Assembly (NCBI GenBank): GCA_019748295.1
Contig: JAIEPT010000073.1
Span: 1 to 64,000, forward strand
DNA length: 64,000 bases
Source of the DNA: Gemmataceae bacterium
GTDB taxonomy: Bacteria > Planctomycetota > Planctomycetia > Gemmatales > Gemmataceae
Reading direction: 5' to 3'
Notes under the pieces: model-generated
Told to the model about the DNA's origin: nothing
What the model saw: only the letters and a program-made list of their open reading frames with translations
Database searches by the model: none
Position numbers and translations under genes: made by a program
Part shown: one piece after another, positions 55,645 through 64,000 of the stretch
Layout: each line of letters starts with the position of its first letter
How positions within the stretch are numbered: the first letter of the stretch is position 1

Positions 55645-56955
55645 TCATGCCATCACATCGACCACGCCGGCTCCAGCCGCCCAGCGAAACCGCGTGATCA
55701 AGCGTGATGCGTCGTCCGCGGGCGCGGAGGTTAGAGATTGGACGAAAGATTCCGGCGGTTTGTAGGGGAGACGCGCTCCGCCGCTGTCGCGACCGACATT
55801 GAAGCTGCCCAGCGAGATGCCCCCCTCCGCGAGCCGTTGCCTAAGGGCATCCATTTGGCTTTCGAGCATCTGCCGCGCCTGGTCGCTCTCGGCCCAGACA
55901 CGGACGCTAAGCGAATGATCCTGAGAGGTGAGGTTGAGCCTCATTCGGCCCAGTTCAGGCGGATGCAGGTCGAAACGAAGCTCGACTCGCCCATGTTCGC
56001 GAGCCGTCTCGATTTGATCGACAATCCGATTCCTCACTTGCTCGGAGACCGAATCGGCGGCTTCGCGCGGCTTCGCTTCCGCACTCAACGGTCGGGCGCC
56101 TTCGGCATGCGGCGCCGGTTGCACCGCTTCGGCGTCGCCTTGAGCATTGACGAGGGCTTCCGTGTCGTCCGAATTCCTTCTCTTGTTCGCCGTCGTTTGC
56201 AGTTCGCTCCCCTTCGTCGGTTGCAGCGAGTCGAAGTTCAGGTTCTCGGCGTCCTGAATTGCAACCGTAGCTTCGAGCGACTCCGTCTGGCGTAGGTCGT
56301 CATCGCGCAGCGGCGGTTCGACCGGCGAGGGAGCCTCGGTGCGAAGCGACACGCCAGTCGTAGCGTCCGCGACTGCCAACTGGGCATTGTCGCTCTGCGC
56401 AACGGCGTCAGGCAAAGATGCCTTTTCAAGGAGGGGTATTGCCGGGGCTAAATCCTGAGGACTGCCCTGCTCTTGCACCGCGGCCAATTCCGGTGCGCCC
56501 GGTTGGACAAGCTGAACAGGCTGGGGTGCGAGGTTGGCCCCCGTCAAGACCGGCGGCTGCACCAGTTGGTTTGCAACCAGCGACGCCTCGCTCATTGCGC
56601 CGGTTGCCTTACTCGCCAATCCCGCCAACTCCAGCTTGCCGGCTAAGCCGCAACCACCAGCTTTCACCAGATCGGTATTGGCTCCCTCGGGCGAGAGGCC
56701 CGTGACCTGGACCGAAGGCGATTGCGGAGTTGCTTGCAGCAGTCCTACTCCAATCAACATGGCTTGAAGCATCTGCGAAAAGTTCGCGGCTTCGTCCGTG
56801 GTTCCGTCGCTCGTGCCAGGAACCGCAGTGCTGCCTGCAGCGGTCCCGGATGTTCCGTTGGCAGCAGTCGGAAGCAGCAGGGCGGCAATGGAGGCCATCA
56901 CGAAATTACTCAAGGCGGCTGAAACTTGGTGTGCGTCTCCCTTGGCAGCTGCCAT
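55645..56955 (-). CDS. fliK: Flagellar hook-length control protein FliK
   Basis: The ~436-residue protein has an unconserved, low-complexity N-terminal part and a C-terminal FliK domain: RVELRFDLHPPELGRMRLNL, SLSVRVWAESDQARQML and MDALRQRLAEGGISLG are characteristic. FliK measures hook length and switches export specificity. The start is uncertain: the frame is open to an ATG at 57087, which directly follows the T-run of a terminator and has no ribosome-binding site; the ATG at 56955 is preferred, and 56895 is possible. The gene leads flgD and flgE. Confidence 0.85.
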   Translation of the reverse strand: MAAAKGDAHQVSAALSNFVMASIAALLLPTAANGTSGTAAGSTAVPGTSDGTTDEAANFSQMLQAMLIGVGLLQATPQSPSVQVTGLSPEGANTDLVKAGGCGLAGKLELAGLASKATGAMSEASLVANQLVQPPVLTGANLAPQPVQLVQPGAPELAAVQEQGSPQDLAPAIPLLEKASLPDAVAQSDNAQLAVADATTGVSLRTEAPSPVEPPLRDDDLRQTESLEATVAIQDAENLNFDSLQPTKGSELQTTANKRRNSDDTEALVNAQGDAEAVQPAPHAEGARPLSAEAKPREAADSVSEQVRNRIVDQIETAREHGRVELRFDLHPPELGRMRLNLTSQDHSLSVRVWAESDQARQMLESQMDALRQRLAEGGISLGSFNVGRDSGGARLPYKPPESFVQSLTSAPADDASRLITRFRWAAGAGVVDVMA

Positions 56956-57092
56956 GCCGCTCGTTCCAACATGGGAAGACGCTTTCCTAAGTCTCGGAAG
57001 AAACCGTCCTTTCGCCGACGGAGGCGTTCCGAGCAATGGGAGCGTAGCTGGAAAGTGTTTCTTCCTGGCAGAAAAGGGTGCGCGCATGAAAA

Positions 57093-57115
57093 GAGCCGAC
57101 GCACTGCGTCGGCTC
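57093..57115 (-). terminator. Terminator before fliK
   Basis: GAGCCGACGCA and TGCGTCGGCTC form an 11-bp palindromic stem, followed on the minus strand by CTTTTC. It ends the gene that stops at 57138 and separates it from the flagellar operon. On the plus strand a shorter T-run also follows. Confidence 0.75.
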
Positions 57116-57137
57116 CTCGTTTTGACTTGTGCGTCAG

Positions 57138-57674
57138 TTACTGATGTACGGCTTGCGCCAATTCGCGGGCCGCTTGGTGGGCATCGACCTTATGCGATTG
57201 CGGCTCGACGGCGGGACCGCCTTCATCTTCCATCCGCGAAAGCGCATCCCGATCTTCCACATGCACGATCGTCGGCAGTCCCTGGAAGTCCCCTCGCAGC
57301 GCTCGCAGCGCTACCCTTTCCGCATCGATCTCCGCACCGGACCGCATGCCCATGCCATGCAGCATATCGCCGAGGATCGATCGGCGGGTGAACATGTATT
57401 GCGCCAGGAACAGTCCCGGGATCGCGGCCAAGGCGAACCAACTGGGATGCACCAAGATGCCGAGTGCGATGCCTGACAATACGCTCACGCCGACGCCTGC
57501 TTTCACCACGCGTCCAACAGACCACTCGCTGTCGAGTTGATCGAGTCGCTTGGAAATGGCTTCGGGGCCAGCATCAATGACGCATTTAAGGCGGCAAGCC
57601 AACGCGTCCTTTTCGCACTGGGTAGCCGGACTTGCGACTGCGGAAACGCCGAGCATCGTGTTCGTGGTCACCAT
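57138..57674 (-). CDS. Membrane protein with YgaP-like (DUF2892) segment
   Basis: The 178-residue protein has a hydrophilic N-terminal part (ISKRLDQLDSEWSVGR), two closely spaced membrane helices (VGVSVLSGIALGILV, FALAAIPGLFLAQYM) resembling DUF2892, and a hydrophilic tail. The ATG at 57674 follows AAAGGAGA. No enzymatic motif is seen. It is near other stress-type membrane genes (yihY-like, glsB) but is ended by its own terminator. Function unknown. Confidence 0.7.
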   Translation of the reverse strand: MVTTNTMLGVSAVASPATQCEKDALACRLKCVIDAGPEAISKRLDQLDSEWSVGRVVKAGVGVSVLSGIALGILVHPSWFALAAIPGLFLAQYMFTRRSILGDMLHGMGMRSGAEIDAERVALRALRGDFQGLPTIVHVEDRDALSRMEDEGGPAVEPQSHKVDAHQAARELAQAVHQ

Positions 57675-57767
57675 TAGAATCTCCTTTCGGAGTCGAGGGC
57701 AAGCATGCCCCATGGCACGCGTCAGAACAGCGAACGTTGACCGTTTTATGCAAGCGGCATGCCAACC

Positions 57768-58709
57768 TCATGCCGTCGAAGCGCCGCGTAGCTGCGCCGA
57801 CGGAGCGTTGCGCTGCGCATCCTTTTCCTTCCGCCCATCCGTCGGTTTGGCTCCCTTTACCGGCTTGAATCCCGAGCCATATCGGGTTGCGTAAACTTGC
57901 GTCAACTCCGCGCCGAAGAACAGGATTTGCGTGGAGTAGTAGATCCAGACGAGCAGGACGATGAAACTTCCCGCAGCGCCGTAGGCGGAGCCCACCGCGC
58001 TGTTGCCAAGGTAAAGCCCAATGAGGATCTTGCCGACCGTGAACAGTCCTGCCGTCATCAGTGCACCCATCCACACATCGCGCCAGGCAAGACGGACCGC
58101 CGGGAGAAGTTTGTAGACGCAGGCAAAGAGGATGGTAACCACGCCGAACGTCACGATTTGATTCAGCACCCCTAAAATCACCGACCATTCGGGCATCCAG
58201 TCCGAGACCATGCCGTTGACCACGCCAAGAAACGAGTCCATCAGCAGCGAAACGAGCAACAGAAACGCCAGGCCGCACACCATCGCGAAGCTCAGCAATC
58301 GGTCCCAGATGAAGCCGAAGAATCCGCTTGTCGAACCCGCTTGCACGTCCCATACGGTATTCAACGAATCTTGCAGCTCGATGAAGACGCTGGTGGCGCC
58401 GAAAAAAAGCGTCACAAGTCCGATGATGGTGGCAAGGATCCCCGCCCTAGGGGAGGAAGCGCTGGCGAGAACTTCTTGGATGGCCTTCGCCCCTTCTTCG
58501 CCGACCATGCCGCGTATCTGGGTCACGAGTTGTCCCTGCACCGCTTCCGGCCCGAAGACCAGTCCGCAGATCCCCAAAACCACGATCACGAGCGGCGAAA
58601 GCGACAGCACGGTGTAGAACGCGAGCGATGCGCCCAGGCGCGGAGCCTTGTCGTTCCACCAATTCATCGCCGCGTCGCGGACGAGTTCGTATGCAGCGCG
58701 CCAGTTCAT
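57768..58709 (-). CDS. YihY/UPF0761 family membrane protein
   Basis: The 313-residue protein has six membrane helices and the family hallmarks APRLGASLAFYTVLSLSPLV, GSAYGAAGSFIVLLVWIYYSTQI and FFGAELTQVYA. The old name ribonuclease BN is not supported for this family. The ATG at 58709 follows GGGGGAAG; the frame stays open upstream but that part overlaps the glsB-like gene. The C-terminus is hydrophilic and basic. Transport or envelope role is presumed, not shown. Confidence 0.92.
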   Translation of the reverse strand: MNWRAAYELVRDAAMNWWNDKAPRLGASLAFYTVLSLSPLVIVVLGICGLVFGPEAVQGQLVTQIRGMVGEEGAKAIQEVLASASSPRAGILATIIGLVTLFFGATSVFIELQDSLNTVWDVQAGSTSGFFGFIWDRLLSFAMVCGLAFLLLVSLLMDSFLGVVNGMVSDWMPEWSVILGVLNQIVTFGVVTILFACVYKLLPAVRLAWRDVWMGALMTAGLFTVGKILIGLYLGNSAVGSAYGAAGSFIVLLVWIYYSTQILFFGAELTQVYATRYGSGFKPVKGAKPTDGRKEKDAQRNAPSAQLRGASTA

Positions 58710-58759
58710 CGCTTCCCCCGGTGTTGCGTCCGTGTTCCAAGTGCTGATCGTCCGCCGAT

Positions 58760-59032
58760 TCACGTGTATTCGCGATAACTGTTGGCCCCCGCGATCGCGA
58801 GGATGAAGATCGAACCAAGAACGGCGAACACATAGCCCGGCCAGGCAACCATCGACATGGGTTCCGCATCCATCCCCCAAACGAAATAGGAGATGGCCCC
58901 GCCCACGAGCGCGCCGGCAATGCCGAGTCCCATGGTTGCCAGGATGCCCATGCCTTGCTTGCCAGGCATCATCAGGCGAGCGATGGCTCCGATGACGAGC
59001 CCTGCAACCAGCCAACCAATGATGTCGAACAT
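58760..59032 (-). CDS. GlsB/YeaQ/YmgE family membrane protein
   Basis: The 90-residue protein has three helices with Gly-rich faces: IIGWLVAGLVIGAIARLMMPGK, GILATMGLGIAGALVGGAI and a C-terminal helix. These are the transglycosylase-associated/GlsB signature, stress-induced proteins of unknown function. ATG 59032 has AGAGGA upstream. It is followed by the yihY-like gene on the same strand after 50 bases. Confidence 0.92.
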   Translation of the reverse strand: MFDIIGWLVAGLVIGAIARLMMPGKQGMGILATMGLGIAGALVGGAISYFVWGMDAEPMSMVAWPGYVFAVLGSIFILAIAGANSYREYT

Positions 59033-59479
59033 GATTCGTCCTCTTTCCTTTCGCAGCGCCTCGCACACGCAACAACCACGCGGCGAAGGTCGCAATCGAA
59101 CCTCACCGCAGACCTTTGGCAAGGAACGTGCCAAGATTTCTGCCACTTGAGAAGTAGCTGAAACTCGCAGTGGCTTCAGACAGCCGATCACAAAAAATGG
59201 ATTGTCGCGACGTGTACGACCGGATAGGAAAGGGGCTTGCGTCGTAGAATAGGCGAATGTCACGGCGGAACGATTATCGCCGAGAGCACGCCGAAGGAAT
59301 GAACCGGCTTCCTCGTAACGCTTCCTCGTAACGCTTCACTCAACTCCCGCCCAGGAGTCGCCCCTTGAGTAGGCAACGCAATTCCGTCGCCATTCCAACG
59401 GCTGACGACAATCCCACTACATCGCGGCGGCCTAACATCATTCACCCGGGCCACGCCGACGGCTCGTGCGGAGGCTGAC
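59033..59479. other. Intergenic region between glsB-like and hybrid kinase genes
   Basis: No gene is supported here. It must hold the divergent promoters for the flanking genes, though I see no convincing boxes. A 14-base direct repeat, CTTCCTCGTAACG, occurs twice in tandem at about 59310-59337. Confidence 0.6.
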
Positions 59480-61906
59480 GTGGAACCAAAACTCCGCATC
59501 TTGCTCATCGACGACGACCCAAACGATCGCGCGGTTCTGCGCGACCTATTGGCCGAAGCCGCTCCGGGACTTTACCTTCTTGACGAGGCGCTCGACTACG
59601 AAGAGGGAAGGCGCCGCCTTGCTCTTTGCGAGCACGATGTCGTGCTCCTCGACGATCGCCTGGGAGCGGGCAGCGGTTTGGATCTGCTGAGCTACGCCGT
59701 CGAAAACCGATGCCGAATGCCGATTCTCTTTTTGACCGATCAGCGCGACGGGGCCTTGGACGAGGAAGCCATCCGCGCGGGAGCGGCCGATTTCATCCCC
59801 AAGGATTCGCTTTCCGCGGACGGGCTGCACCGCGCCATCCGCCATGCCCTCGATCGGCAAAAGAATCAGGACGAACTTCGCGACCTGAACGTACGGCTCG
59901 AGCAGCGCGTGCAGGATCGCATGCGCGAGTTGCAGTTCATCAACGAACGGCTCCTCCGCGAAATCGCCACACGCGAAAAGGTGGAAGCGGACCTGCGTGC
60001 GAACGAGGAACATCAGCGGGTTCTCGTCGAACAGGTCAAGGATTTCGCGATCTTCCGCCTGGATATCGAGGGAAAACCGACGACCTGGAACGAGGGTGTT
60101 TGCCGAGTGTTGGGCTTCGAGGAAGACGAGTTCGTCGGCCGGCACGTCACCCCCGACATGTTCCTTCCGGAAGACGTGCGTGCGGGCATCCCTGAGCGTG
60201 AGTTGGAATACGCCGCTCAGCATGGGGCCGCGTCGAACGATCGCTGGATGCGACGCAAGGACGGCGCGGCTTTTTGGGCGAGCGGGATGACGACGCGCCT
60301 GCTCGATCATGCGGGCAAGCTGATTGGCTACACCAAGGTGCTTCGCGATCTCACCGAGAAGAAGCTTGCGGAAGACGCCGCGATGGAAGCGAGCGCTCGC
60401 CTGAAGGCGATCGTGGACACCGCCGTCGACGGCATCATCACCATCGATGGCCACGGCATGATCGAGTCCATGAATCCCGCGGCCTTGAAGCTGTTCGGCT
60501 ACCCGTCGAACGAAGTCGTCGGAAAGAATGTCGCCGTCCTCATGCCCAAGCCGGATTCCGGAGAGCCTGACGCATTCTTGGCAGAATATTACCGCACTGG
60601 CGAACCCAAAACTATCGGCCCCAATCGCGAGGTGGCGGCTCGGCGAAGCGATGGTTCCACCTTCCTGGCCGAACTGGCCGTCAGCGAAACGCGGCTCGAC
60701 GGGCGACGTGTTTTCACCGGCATCGTTCGCGACGTCACGGAACGAAAGCTTGTCGAAGCGGAGATGCACGATGCGGATCGCCGGAAGAACGAGTTTCTTG
60801 CCACCCTCGCCCATGAACTGCGAAATCCGCTGGCGCCGATCCGCAATGGAATCTATATGCTGCGCGTGTCGCAGGAGCAGCAGAACACGGAGATGTTCGA
60901 TTCGACGCTGAACATGATGGACGGGCAAATCCGCCACATGGTCCGCCTCATCGACGACCTGATGGATCTTTCCCGGATCAGCCGCGGCAAGGTGCAGCTT
61001 CGCAAGGACCGCATCGAATTGGCGTGGGCGATCAATGACGCGGTGGAAACGAGCAGACCCGCGATCGAGGAACGACAGCACAACCTTGTCGTGGAGTTGC
61101 CCGACCAGCCGATTTACCTGGACGCCGACACCGTCCGCGTTTCGCAGGTGCTCGCCAACCTTCTCAACAATGCCGCGAAGTACACCGAGCCGGGCGGGAC
61201 CATCCGCCTCTCCGCTCGCTGCGAGCCGGAAGCCAAAGGCATGTGCGATTACGCGGTGCTTCGAGTCGCTGACAACGGCATCGGCATTCCGCCGGAGCAA
61301 CTGCCCAACATCTTCGAACTGTTCGTGCAGGTGGATCGAGCTTCGAAATACGCTCCGGGCGGACTTGGCATCGGCTTGTCGCTGGTGCGCGGTTTGGTCG
61401 AATTGCACGGCGGCACGGTCGAAGCGCACAGCGAGGGCTCAGGCAAAGGGAGCGAGTTCACGGTTCGGCTCCCTGCCCTGCCCCTCAAGCCGCGAACGAT
61501 GGCGTCGCACACCGACGAGATGCCGATCCTCCAATCCATCCCCTGCCGCATTCTTGTGGTGGACGACAATCGCGATTCCGCGGACAGTCTCGCCGCGGTG
61601 TTGAATGCCGCGGGGCATCTGACCGCAGTCGCCTACGACGGACTGAAAGCAGCGGCCTTATCGGAAGAGTTTCAGCCGGAAATCGCGTTGCTCGACATCG
61701 GTCTGCCTGGATTGACGGGACATGAACTGGCGAGCGAGATTCGCCGTCAGGCCGCCGGGCGCGATTGCTTGTTGGTGGCGATGACGGGATGGGGGCAAGA
61801 CGAGGATCGGAAGAAATCAATGGAGGCGGGCTTTGATGCCCACCTCGTCAAGCCTGTCGACCTTGCTGATGTTCACGCACTTGTCCACGCATGGTCCGCT
61901 CGTTGA
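59480..61906 (+). CDS. Hybrid histidine kinase (REC-PAS-PAS-HisKA-HATPase-REC)
   Basis: The 808-residue protein begins with a receiver (ILLIDDDPNDRAV, Asp in VVLLDDRLGAG, about 60), then a coiled coil, two PAS domains (about 185-300 with GFEEDEFVGRHV; 305-420 with TAVDGIITIDGHG and GYPSNEVVGKNV), HisKA (His in ATLAHELRNPLAP, about 444), HATPase (NLLNNAAKY; DNGIGIP; GLGIGLSL) and a final receiver (about 690-805, LLDIGLPGLTG). It is soluble and would sense redox, light or a ligand through PAS. No regulator gene is adjacent; output probably passes through its own receivers or a remote partner. Confidence 0.94.
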   Translation: MEPKLRILLIDDDPNDRAVLRDLLAEAAPGLYLLDEALDYEEGRRRLALCEHDVVLLDDRLGAGSGLDLLSYAVENRCRMPILFLTDQRDGALDEEAIRAGAADFIPKDSLSADGLHRAIRHALDRQKNQDELRDLNVRLEQRVQDRMRELQFINERLLREIATREKVEADLRANEEHQRVLVEQVKDFAIFRLDIEGKPTTWNEGVCRVLGFEEDEFVGRHVTPDMFLPEDVRAGIPERELEYAAQHGAASNDRWMRRKDGAAFWASGMTTRLLDHAGKLIGYTKVLRDLTEKKLAEDAAMEASARLKAIVDTAVDGIITIDGHGMIESMNPAALKLFGYPSNEVVGKNVAVLMPKPDSGEPDAFLAEYYRTGEPKTIGPNREVAARRSDGSTFLAELAVSETRLDGRRVFTGIVRDVTERKLVEAEMHDADRRKNEFLATLAHELRNPLAPIRNGIYMLRVSQEQQNTEMFDSTLNMMDGQIRHMVRLIDDLMDLSRISRGKVQLRKDRIELAWAINDAVETSRPAIEERQHNLVVELPDQPIYLDADTVRVSQVLANLLNNAAKYTEPGGTIRLSARCEPEAKGMCDYAVLRVADNGIGIPPEQLPNIFELFVQVDRASKYAPGGLGIGLSLVRGLVELHGGTVEAHSEGSGKGSEFTVRLPALPLKPRTMASHTDEMPILQSIPCRILVVDDNRDSADSLAAVLNAAGHLTAVAYDGLKAAALSEEFQPEIALLDIGLPGLTGHELASEIRRQAAGRDCLLVAMTGWGQDEDRKKSMEAGFDAHLVKPVDLADVHALVHAWSAR

Positions 61907-62102
61907 TCGGTTCCTTTGCCGGCCGCGTCCTGACGGCGTTTGCGCAATTCCCGTCGCACATACAGGCGGGCGAGCAGAACGAGCCGCCGCATCGCCTGCA
62001 AAAAAACGCACTGAGCAGTCGCTTGCCGCAGCGATTGCAATTGCTGAATGAAGTTCCCACGGGGGCTGAACTTCCTCGAGTTTCGGGTTGAACCGCAGTC
62101 AT
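61848..62102 (-). CDS. Small Cys-rich protein, putative zinc finger
   Basis: A possible 84-residue protein reads CNRCGKRLL, FFCRRCGGSFC and SPACMCDGNC, giving eight or nine Cys in about 32 residues arranged as C-x2-C and C-x2-C-x4-C pairs, as in small zinc ribbons. It overlaps the 3' end of the kinase gene by 59 bases on the opposite strand and has only a weak ribosome-binding site before the ATG at 62102. The spacing of Cys is what makes me include it; its function is unknown. Confidence 0.45.
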   Translation of the reverse strand: MTAVQPETRGSSAPVGTSFSNCNRCGKRLLSAFFCRRCGGSFCSPACMCDGNCANAVRTRPAKEPINERTMRGQVREHQQGRQA

Positions 62103-62726
62103 CGTGGCACGTTGCCTAGAGTTTCGCTGTGCAAGTGAAAGCATGGCGAGACTCATAAGAGGCGGCGGGATTTCTCGCAATCCCAATCGAGGCCTGAGAA
62201 CACCCCTTCTCACCCTCTAGCGGTTGAATGCCTACGCAAGCAACTACTTGGGAAAACAAGCGATCGGGCACCGATCCCGAATTCCCCTTTGCGGCTCATT
62301 CCGAAAACTTTACACGTTCCTTAAAGTTCGCCGCAAGCGTCTCTTCCTTTCGGGACGACAGATACTGTCTGCCTCATTCTCATAGTTAGCATTTGCAATG
62401 CCGCGGAACGTCTAGTTAAGAATCTATGTCGTTCGCACAACTCCCCGTTTGCCGAAAAAGCAGCTGCGGAACTTTGGCACATCAATTGCCTTTGAATCGA
62501 CCATCGAAAAGCGACCACGGGTCATCGCATGTCGCGGTGATCGGACACGGCTGATCCGGCCGGTTCGTCGAAGCGACCGCTCGCTGACGGTTCCGAATCG
62601 CGTCGAGCTTGTCTCGGCGTTTTCACGGAGGGGAGCTTCCCAGGACGTGTCCGCCATGGGGTGGGCATCTCGCCCGGCATCTCTGGAAAGTTCGGCTTCC
62701 TTCCCATTCAACTAAGGAGTTTTGTC
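62103..62726. other. Intergenic region without a supported gene
   Basis: Over 600 bases lie between the small Cys-rich frame and the YqjD-like gene. Short frames on both strands have unnatural composition and no ribosome-binding site. It presumably carries the promoter of the plus-strand trio; I found no strong match to consensus boxes. Confidence 0.55.
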
Positions 62727-63128
62727 ATGGCGAATGCCACGAAAGCCAACGATCGTCAGGGTCAAGAATCTTCCCCGAACAAGGAACACGCCCAGCAAGG
62801 CGCGCAAGCCGCCATGGGCGCCGTCTCCGGGGCGGTCGATACCGTCAAGGAAGCTGCCTCCAGCGCCATGAACTGGGCTTCCGACATGGCCGGAAACGCC
62901 AAGAACTACGCTTCGACCGCCGCTGGCGCGGTCGGCGATCTGGGCAGCAACATCGGATCGCACGCAAGCGAATACGCTCACGACGCCAAAGAATACGCCG
63001 GCGTCGCCTACGACAAAGCCGGCGAACTCGGTCGCGATTTCTCCAACCTCGTCCGCCGCAACCCGATTCCGACCGTCTTGGCGGCCGTGGGCGTCGGCTT
63101 CTTGCTGGGACGCACGCTTCGGAGCTAG
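62727..63128 (+). CDS. YqjD/ElaB-like C-tail-anchored protein
   Basis: The 133-residue protein has a polar N-terminus, a long amphipathic Ala-rich helix (SSAMNWASDMAGNAKNYAST, EYAHDAKEYAGVAYDK) and a C-terminal segment RRNPIPTVLAAVGVGFLLGRTL, which matches the ElaB/YqjD C-terminal membrane anchor. Those proteins tether ribosomes or respond to stationary phase and osmotic stress. AAGGAG stands at good spacing before ATG 62727. It is first of a three-gene set. Confidence 0.8.
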   Translation: MANATKANDRQGQESSPNKEHAQQGAQAAMGAVSGAVDTVKEAASSAMNWASDMAGNAKNYASTAAGAVGDLGSNIGSHASEYAHDAKEYAGVAYDKAGELGRDFSNLVRRNPIPTVLAAVGVGFLLGRTLRS

Positions 63129-63131
63129 TTC

Positions 63132-63593
63132 ATGAATGCTCCCAATATGCATATTGCCGATCGCGGCGCGGCTGACGTGCCGCGATCGGGGGCTGCGGAG
63201 CCGGGAGTCGGCGAACTGATCGCCGGCATCCTCAAGGATTCCAGCAAGCTCATCGAAAACCATTTGGCGTTGTTTCGCACGGAACTCGGAAACGACTTGC
63301 GGAAGGTCAAGGAAGGGATTGTTCCGCTGGCCATCTCGGTGGTCATGGCAGTCATCGCGGCCGGGCTTTTCGTCACGATGCTTGTCGGCTTGCTTTCCTG
63401 GGCAATGCCGTCGATTCCTTGGTGGGGATGGTCCGGCATTCTGGCCGCTCTCTTTGGGATCGCTGCGGGCATCTTGTGTCATTCCGGCATCACGAAGCTC
63501 GCCTCCTTCAACCCCATGCCGGCCGAAACGGTGCAAACCGCGAAAGAGAGTCTGCAATGCATCAGCAACCAGATTTCGACCGACCGGACGTAA
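63132..63593 (+). CDS. Holin-like/DUF1469 membrane protein (YqjE-like)
   Basis: The 153-residue protein has a helical N-terminus (GELIAGILKDSSKLIENHLALFRTEL, read as LKDSSKLIENHLALF) and two membrane helices (VVMAVIAAGLFVTMLVGLL, GILAALFGIAAGIL) as in the phage-holin-superfamily DUF1469/YqjE family. It starts three bases after the previous stop, and its end overlaps the next gene by 37 bases. The YqjD-YqjE pairing supports a single envelope-stress unit. Not evidence of a phage. Confidence 0.85.
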   Translation: MNAPNMHIADRGAADVPRSGAAEPGVGELIAGILKDSSKLIENHLALFRTELGNDLRKVKEGIVPLAISVVMAVIAAGLFVTMLVGLLSWAMPSIPWWGWSGILAALFGIAAGILCHSGITKLASFNPMPAETVQTAKESLQCISNQISTDRT

Positions 63594-64000
63594 CCGACTC
63601 CAATTCCGAATCGGCCGCGGAGAAAGCCCAGATCCACGCCGAGGTCGATCAGACCTGCAACGACCTGGCGTCCAAGATCAAGGCTCTCGAGGAGAAAGTC
63701 CTCACTCCCGTCCACAAAGTTCAGGATGCCGTGCAATCCACGGTCGATGCGGTGCAGGGGACCGTTCACACGGCCAAGGAAAAGGTAGACAACGTGCGCA
63801 TGCAAGTGAGCGAGCATCCTTGGCTCGCGATCGGCGCAGGCGTGGTGGCGGGAATGATCGCTGGCTACGTCAGCGCGAATCCCGCTCGCCCTTTGAGCGG
63901 ATCGCGGACTCGGGCTCCAAGCGGCGGCTACCGCGCTGCTGGCGCTGCAAACGGTCACTCAGGCAGCGTGGGCAACGGGGCCGCCGCCGAATCCCCTGGC
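63557..64000 (+). CDS. DUF883/ElaB-like protein, runs off the window
   Basis: From ATG 63557 (site AGAGAG upstream) the frame is open to the window end, at least 148 residues. It reads AEKAQIHAEVDQTCNDL, coiled segments (LEEKVLTPVHKVQDAV, VDAVQGTVHTAKEKVDNVR) and then EHPWLAIGAGVVAGMIAGYV, the DUF883 membrane-anchor motif. A Gly/Ser/Ala-rich tail follows. It overlaps the holin-like gene by 37 bases. It is the third member of the set and is incomplete here. Confidence 0.85.
   Translation, partial: MHQQPDFDRPDVTDSNSESAAEKAQIHAEVDQTCNDLASKIKALEEKVLTPVHKVQDAVQSTVDAVQGTVHTAKEKVDNVRMQVSEHPWLAIGAGVVAGMIAGYVSANPARPLSGSRTRAPSGGYRAAGAANGHSGSVGNGAAAESPG

Noticed and set aside
57768-58709. Ribonuclease BN
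   Set aside because: The name is an old misassignment for the YihY membrane family; no nuclease motif is present.
59260-59508. Small minus-strand frame between glsB-like and kinase genes
   Set aside because: No ribosome-binding site, low-quality composition and overlap with the kinase start.
63132-63593. Prophage remnant suggested by a holin-like protein
   Set aside because: The gene belongs to the YqjE/DUF1469 group beside YqjD-like genes; no other phage gene is present.

Overview
The window looks like chromosomal DNA of a high-GC planctomycete (Planctomycetota). Family content supports this: a DUF1501 protein with a twin-arginine signal, a PQQ-like beta-propeller protein, a YXWXGXW-repeat protein, very large hybrid histidine kinases, and a pilus/type II secretion cluster with many pseudopilins. 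There are flagellar hook genes and a betaine-lipid pathway. I saw no tRNA, rRNA, CRISPR array or prophage, and I cannot assign a genus.

Left part (1-14 kb), nearly all on the minus strand, is a signalling region. A REC-GAF-HK-REC hybrid kinase is followed upstream by a 2102-residue hybrid kinase whose N-terminal half is a tandem array of HAMP-type modules (nine near-identical 276-bp DNA units). A small operon with a winged-helix regulator and two DUF5985 membrane proteins comes next. Then a KaiC-like double ATPase is translationally overlapped with another hybrid kinase. Inverted repeats fill most gaps.

Middle left (14-27 kb) holds a membrane protein fused to a spermidine-synthase-like domain, a DUF805 protein, a secreted PQQ-like propeller, YceH, DUF1501, a HicA/HicB-like small gene pair whose first member carries a one-base frameshift, and a minus-strand trio plcP-like, btaA, btaB. 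Taken together the trio predicts phosphorus-sparing lipid remodelling: PlcP removes phospholipid head groups, then BtaA and BtaB build the betaine lipid DGTS. An FHA-GAF-sigma54 activator and a small coiled-coil lipoprotein follow.

Central plus-strand block (29.8-45.5 kb) is a type IV pilus/type II secretion-like operon: PilB-like ATPase, PilT, a second PilB/GspE-like ATPase with a Pro/Ala-rich N-terminus, PilC/GspF, five prepilin-like proteins and a 1315-residue GspK-like protein, ending at a strong terminator. Secretin, PilMNO/GspLM and prepilin peptidase are not in the window.

Right part (45.6-64 kb) contains a MacAB-TolC-like export operon (tolC-like, adaptor, ATPase, permease, minus strand). 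Exactly between adaptor and ATPase lies a 493-bp cassette with 33-bp terminal inverted repeats carrying a GxxExxY gene, the most unusual structure in the window. A flagellar hook operon fliK-flgD-flgE follows. After it come membrane/stress proteins (YgaP-like, YihY, GlsB), another hybrid kinase, and a YqjD-like/holin-like/DUF883-like trio running off the right edge. A ~230-bp palindromic element occurs twice, at 27.0 and 53.2 kb.

All functional calls come from reading translated sequence by eye; no database search was run.
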